From assembly GCA_041664985.1 (NCBI GenBank), contig JBAYJS010000050.1, positions 1-7,468 of the forward strand: 7,468 nucleotides of DNA, read 5' to 3'. Within the stretch, counting starts at the first letter, position 1; every line of letters begins with the position of its first letter. This DNA is from JBAYJS01 sp041664985. GTDB taxonomy: Bacteria; Patescibacteriota; Patescibacteriia; Buchananbacterales; UBA6539. Below, one piece after another: positions 5,251 to 7,468 of the stretch. The notes below the pieces were generated by a model that saw only the letters and a list, made by a program, of their open reading frames with translations, was not told the origin of the DNA and searched no databases. The position numbers were made by a program, and so were the translations under genes.

Positions 5251-5682
5251 TTAAAAATTAAATTTTATCTTATCCCCCACTTTAAAATTATTTTCTAGCG
5301 CCTCATTGGCGTTTATTTCTAAAACATAATTCACCGGCTTGGGTGAATAGTATCTGGTTAAATTTTTATTGTCTTGAGTCGGTACATTTTTTTCCATACC
5401 AACTATTTGGTCATCGGCAAGCCAAATAATGTCAATGGGAAAATTCATATCTTTCATCCAAAAACTTCTAATTTTATAGTCAGGATAAGTAAAAAGCATC
5501 CCATGATTTTTTTCCAGGCTGGTTTTGTTGCCTAAACCTTTAATCTGTTTTTCAGTAGTATCGGCAATTTCTACTTTAATTTCTGTGTTATTAATTATTA
5601 CTGATTTTTCAGTTTTCATAAAACAGCCGCTTAAAAATAACAAACATAAAATCAGTAAAAACTTAAGATGATTTTTTTTCAT
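5251..5682 (-). CDS. DUF192 (UPF0127) family lipoprotein
   Basis: A 143-residue secreted protein of the DUF192 family, whose biochemical role is not established. From the ATG at 5682 it starts MKKNHLKFLL, followed by a hydrophobic core and the lipobox LSGC with Cys20, which predicts a lipid-anchored lipoprotein. The mature part carries family motifs: KGLGNKTSL (48-56), HGMLFTYPD (60-68), FWMKDMNFPIDIIWL (74-88), and the C-terminal VLEINANEAL (120-129). The frame can extend seven residues to a TTG at 5703, but the ATG gives a normal signal peptide, so I prefer it. That start overlaps the end of the upstream transferase gene by 20 bases, which indicates an operon. No Shine-Dalgarno is visible. 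A surface or envelope location fits its neighbours. Confidence 0.9.
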   Translation of the reverse strand: MKKNHLKFLLILCLLFLSGCFMKTEKSVIINNTEIKVEIADTTEKQIKGLGNKTSLEKNHGMLFTYPDYKIRSFWMKDMNFPIDIIWLADDQIVGMEKNVPTQDNKNLTRYYSPKPVNYVLEINANEALENNFKVGDKIKFNF

Positions 5683-6706
5683 TTTTAACGCGATAGATTG
5701 CAAATAAAACCACAGCCAAAATCAGCATCAGCAAAACCAAAACGCCCAAGGCAATGATTTTTCCTTTGGAATGTAAAAACAGTGAAGCGGTACCAAAAGC
5801 CGTCACCAAACAATACAGAAAAATTACGGCTTGGCGATGACTAAGGCCGATTTCCAGCAGTCGAAAGTGCAAATGCTTATTATCCCCCGAAACCGGCGAT
5901 TTGCCTTGCCAAAGCCTTAAAATGACGATTAAAACGATATCCAAAAGCGGAATACCCATAATCAGTAAAGCCGTGGCGATTTTTGAGCCGGAAATGACTG
6001 ACAAAATTCCCAACAGAAAGCCACAAAAAACGCTGCCACCTTCACCCAAAAATATTTTGGCCGGATGCCAATTGAAAAGCAAAAAGCCCAAACAAGCCCC
6101 GGCTAAAATCAAAGCCATAATGGAAGTGCCTGAAAGCGGTACGTCCCAGTATAAACTAACAATAAAAATAATAATTGAAGCTATAGCGGTAATGCCGCTA
6201 ACCAAACCATCCAAACCGTCAAGAATTTTGCTGGTATAGGTTGTGGCCAAAAGCCAGAAAAATGTTAAAGCTACGCCAAAATAAAACGGAAAAACAATGA
6301 TGCCGCCAAACGGATTGGTAATATTTTGAATCCGAATGCCGGCCAGCAAAACCAGTAAAACCGCGGCAATCGGAAAAATTAGCTGCTGCCAAGGCTTGAG
6401 GCTGTAACGGTCGTCAAAATATCCGCCGATCATTAAAATCGCACCGGCAATGATGATGCCAAAAATATAAAGGTTGGAAATTTTTACATCCGAAACATAG
6501 CCAAAACTCCAAAAAACCAAAGTGGTAATGACAAATGAAAAATAAATTGCCACGCCGCCCAAAAGTGCAATTGGATTTTGGTGAATTTTTCTGGGACCGG
6601 GTTTATCAACAATTTCAAAATAGACAGCCACTTTTTTAACTATTGGCGTCAAAAAGAGACTGCAAAAAAATGAAAGAATAAATGGTAAAAAATAAAAAGT
6701 AGACAT
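5663..6706 (-). CDS. WecA/TagO-like polyprenyl-phosphate sugar-1-phosphate transferase
   Basis: A 347-residue polytopic membrane enzyme of the MraY/WecA family. Members transfer a sugar-1-phosphate from a UDP-sugar to undecaprenyl phosphate, starting a lipid-linked glycan. Motifs: DKPGPRKIH (34-42), LGGVAIY (49-55), FDDR (97-100), DGLDGL (163-168), GEGGS (221-225), LLDI (254-257), and D275 followed by HLHFRLL (278-284), which matches the WecA-type HIHH region rather than MraY. Two family positions differ. The metal-binding Asp of GDxGS is Glu222 (GAA, 6041-6043), and the Asn just before the DGLDG block (NxxN) is Lys160. The ATG shares one base with the clp stop (TAATG), and its end overlaps the DUF192 gene. 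It is likely the priming enzyme for a cell-surface polysaccharide; the sugar is not readable from sequence. No other glycan genes are in view. Confidence 0.9.
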   Translation of the reverse strand: MSTFYFLPFILSFFCSLFLTPIVKKVAVYFEIVDKPGPRKIHQNPIALLGGVAIYFSFVITTLVFWSFGYVSDVKISNLYIFGIIIAGAILMIGGYFDDRYSLKPWQQLIFPIAAVLLVLLAGIRIQNITNPFGGIIVFPFYFGVALTFFWLLATTYTSKILDGLDGLVSGITAIASIIIFIVSLYWDVPLSGTSIMALILAGACLGFLLFNWHPAKIFLGEGGSVFCGFLLGILSVISGSKIATALLIMGIPLLDIVLIVILRLWQGKSPVSGDNKHLHFRLLEIGLSHRQAVIFLYCLVTAFGTASLFLHSKGKIIALGVLVLLMLILAVVLFAIYRVKNEKKSS

Positions 6707-7468
6707 TAAATCTCTTTGGCTTTTTGAATTAAAATTTTATCAGCGCCGGCAATGGTGATAATGTCGCGCCTGGTAATTTGGCCAGAAATCAAATAATTGG
6801 CCAGTTGGTCTTGAATTTTTTCCTGAATCACGCGTCTTAAGGGTCTGGCGCCAAATTCCGGATCATAGCCCATTTGAGCCAGTTCAGTAATTGCTTGGTT
6901 GGTCGCTTTGAGCTTAATCCCCTTTTCTTCCAAATTCTTTTTTACTTTTTTTAGCATCAATTTGGCAATGGCTTCAACGTCAGGCATTGATAAAGGTTTG
7001 AAAACAATAATGCCATCAAACCGATTTAAAAATTCCGGCCGGAAATATTGGTTTAAATGATTATCGATCAGTTGCTGTTTAATCGTTTCCAATGGCTGAT
7101 TTTGTTTTACCATGTCCTGAATAAATTTAGTGCCGGCATTGGAAGTGGCAATGATAATGGTATTGGTAAAATCAATGGTTTTGCCCAAAGTGTCAGTCAG
7201 CCGGCCGTCATCCATGACTTGCAAAAAAACATTCAAAATATCGGGATGAGCCTTTTCAATTTCATCAAGCAAAATCAAGGAGAAAGGATTTTTTTTGACG
7301 GCTTGAGCTAAAAATCCGCCTTCATCGGCGCCCGGATAGCCCGGCGGCGCGCCAATCAAACGGTTGATGCTGGATTTTTCTTGATATTCGGACATATCTA
7401 AGCGAATCATGTTTTCTTCAGCGCCAAAATAAACTTCCGCTACGGTTTTAGCCAATTCGGTTTTGCCC
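6706..7468 (-). CDS. Clp/Hsp100 AAA+ ATPase, C-terminal second ATPase module (5' end cut by window edge)
   Basis: Hsp100 proteins thread protein substrates through a hexameric pore to disaggregate them or feed a protease. The frame is open to the window edge and starts inside Walker A (GKTELAKT). An in-frame TTG at 7455 is simply the Leu codon of that motif. Further motifs: the pore loop GYPG within GAPPGYPGADEGG, Walker B LILLDEIEKAH, sensor 1 ATSNAG, arginine-finger region RPEFLNRFD, and sensor 2 GARPLRR. The stretch between TSN and RPEF is short and contains no [ILMV]GF-type tripeptide, which ClpA/ClpC/ClpX use to dock ClpP. This favours a ClpB-like disaggregase, although the N-terminal half that would show the ClpB coiled coil is missing. 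The usual pore loop is GYVG; here Pro replaces Val, but the aromatic Tyr is kept. Its stop overlaps the next ATG by one base. Confidence 0.93.
   Translation of the reverse strand, partial: GKTELAKTVAEVYFGAEENMIRLDMSEYQEKSSINRLIGAPPGYPGADEGGFLAQAVKKNPFSLILLDEIEKAHPDILNVFLQVMDDGRLTDTLGKTIDFTNTIIIATSNAGTKFIQDMVKQNQPLETIKQQLIDNHLNQYFRPEFLNRFDGIIVFKPLSMPDVEAIAKLMLKKVKKNLEEKGIKLKATNQAITELAQMGYDPEFGARPLRRVIQEKIQDQLANYLISGQITRRDIITIAGADKILIQKAKEI

Noticed and set aside
5683..5703. Upstream TTG start for the DUF192 lipoprotein
   Set aside because: The ATG seven codons later gives a standard lipoprotein signal sequence (MKKN followed by a hydrophobic core and LSGC).

Overview
The window is densely coding bacterial DNA. 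It is mostly AT-rich with short intergenic gaps, stop/start overlaps of the TAATG type, and few Shine-Dalgarno sequences. The gene set and the divergent protein variants fit a Candidate Phyla Radiation (Patescibacteria) genome: a WecA-like transferase with altered motifs, a membrane-fused spermidine synthase-like protein, and a lone divergent PurF. That placement is inference from style and family variants; no rRNA or other decisive marker is present. TGA is used as a stop in one frame and never interrupts a conserved gene, so the standard bacterial code fits and the TGA-as-glycine code does not.

Plus strand, 2-1823: the 3' part of dnaB (replicative helicase), a 74-residue two-helix membrane protein, recR (recombination mediator), and a GC-rich, hairpin-dense small ORF of unknown function. 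The spacings are 17 bases, a 1-base overlap, and 15 bases, so these are probably one transcript. It ends at a hairpin terminator (1786-1823) whose 5' arm lies inside the last ORF. The same hairpin can also stop the converging rplU transcript.

Minus strand, 1834-3751: two separately controlled single genes. purF-like has a near-consensus promoter (3723-3751), an unusual dyad over its -10 box, a strong ribosome binding site, and its own terminator (2205-2234). Five bases past that terminator's T-run comes the -35 of the rplU promoter (2171-2199), which drives ribosomal protein L21.

Minus strand, 3754-7468: a compact run of clp (C-terminal half of a Hsp100 AAA+ ATPase, truncated by the window edge), a WecA/TagO-like polyprenyl-phosphate sugar-1-phosphate transferase, a DUF192 lipoprotein, and a membrane protein fused to a spermidine synthase-like domain. 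They overlap or lie 9 bases apart. Three of the four products are envelope proteins, and the first is a protein-quality-control ATPase.

The most unusual signal is compositional. The purF-like gene and the small ORF at 1434-1802 are much more GC-rich than their neighbours, are the only two genes with clear Shine-Dalgarno sequences, and are both rich in short quasi-palindromes. There is no rRNA, tRNA, CRISPR array or insertion sequence that I can see, and no stretch above about 100 bases lacks a gene.
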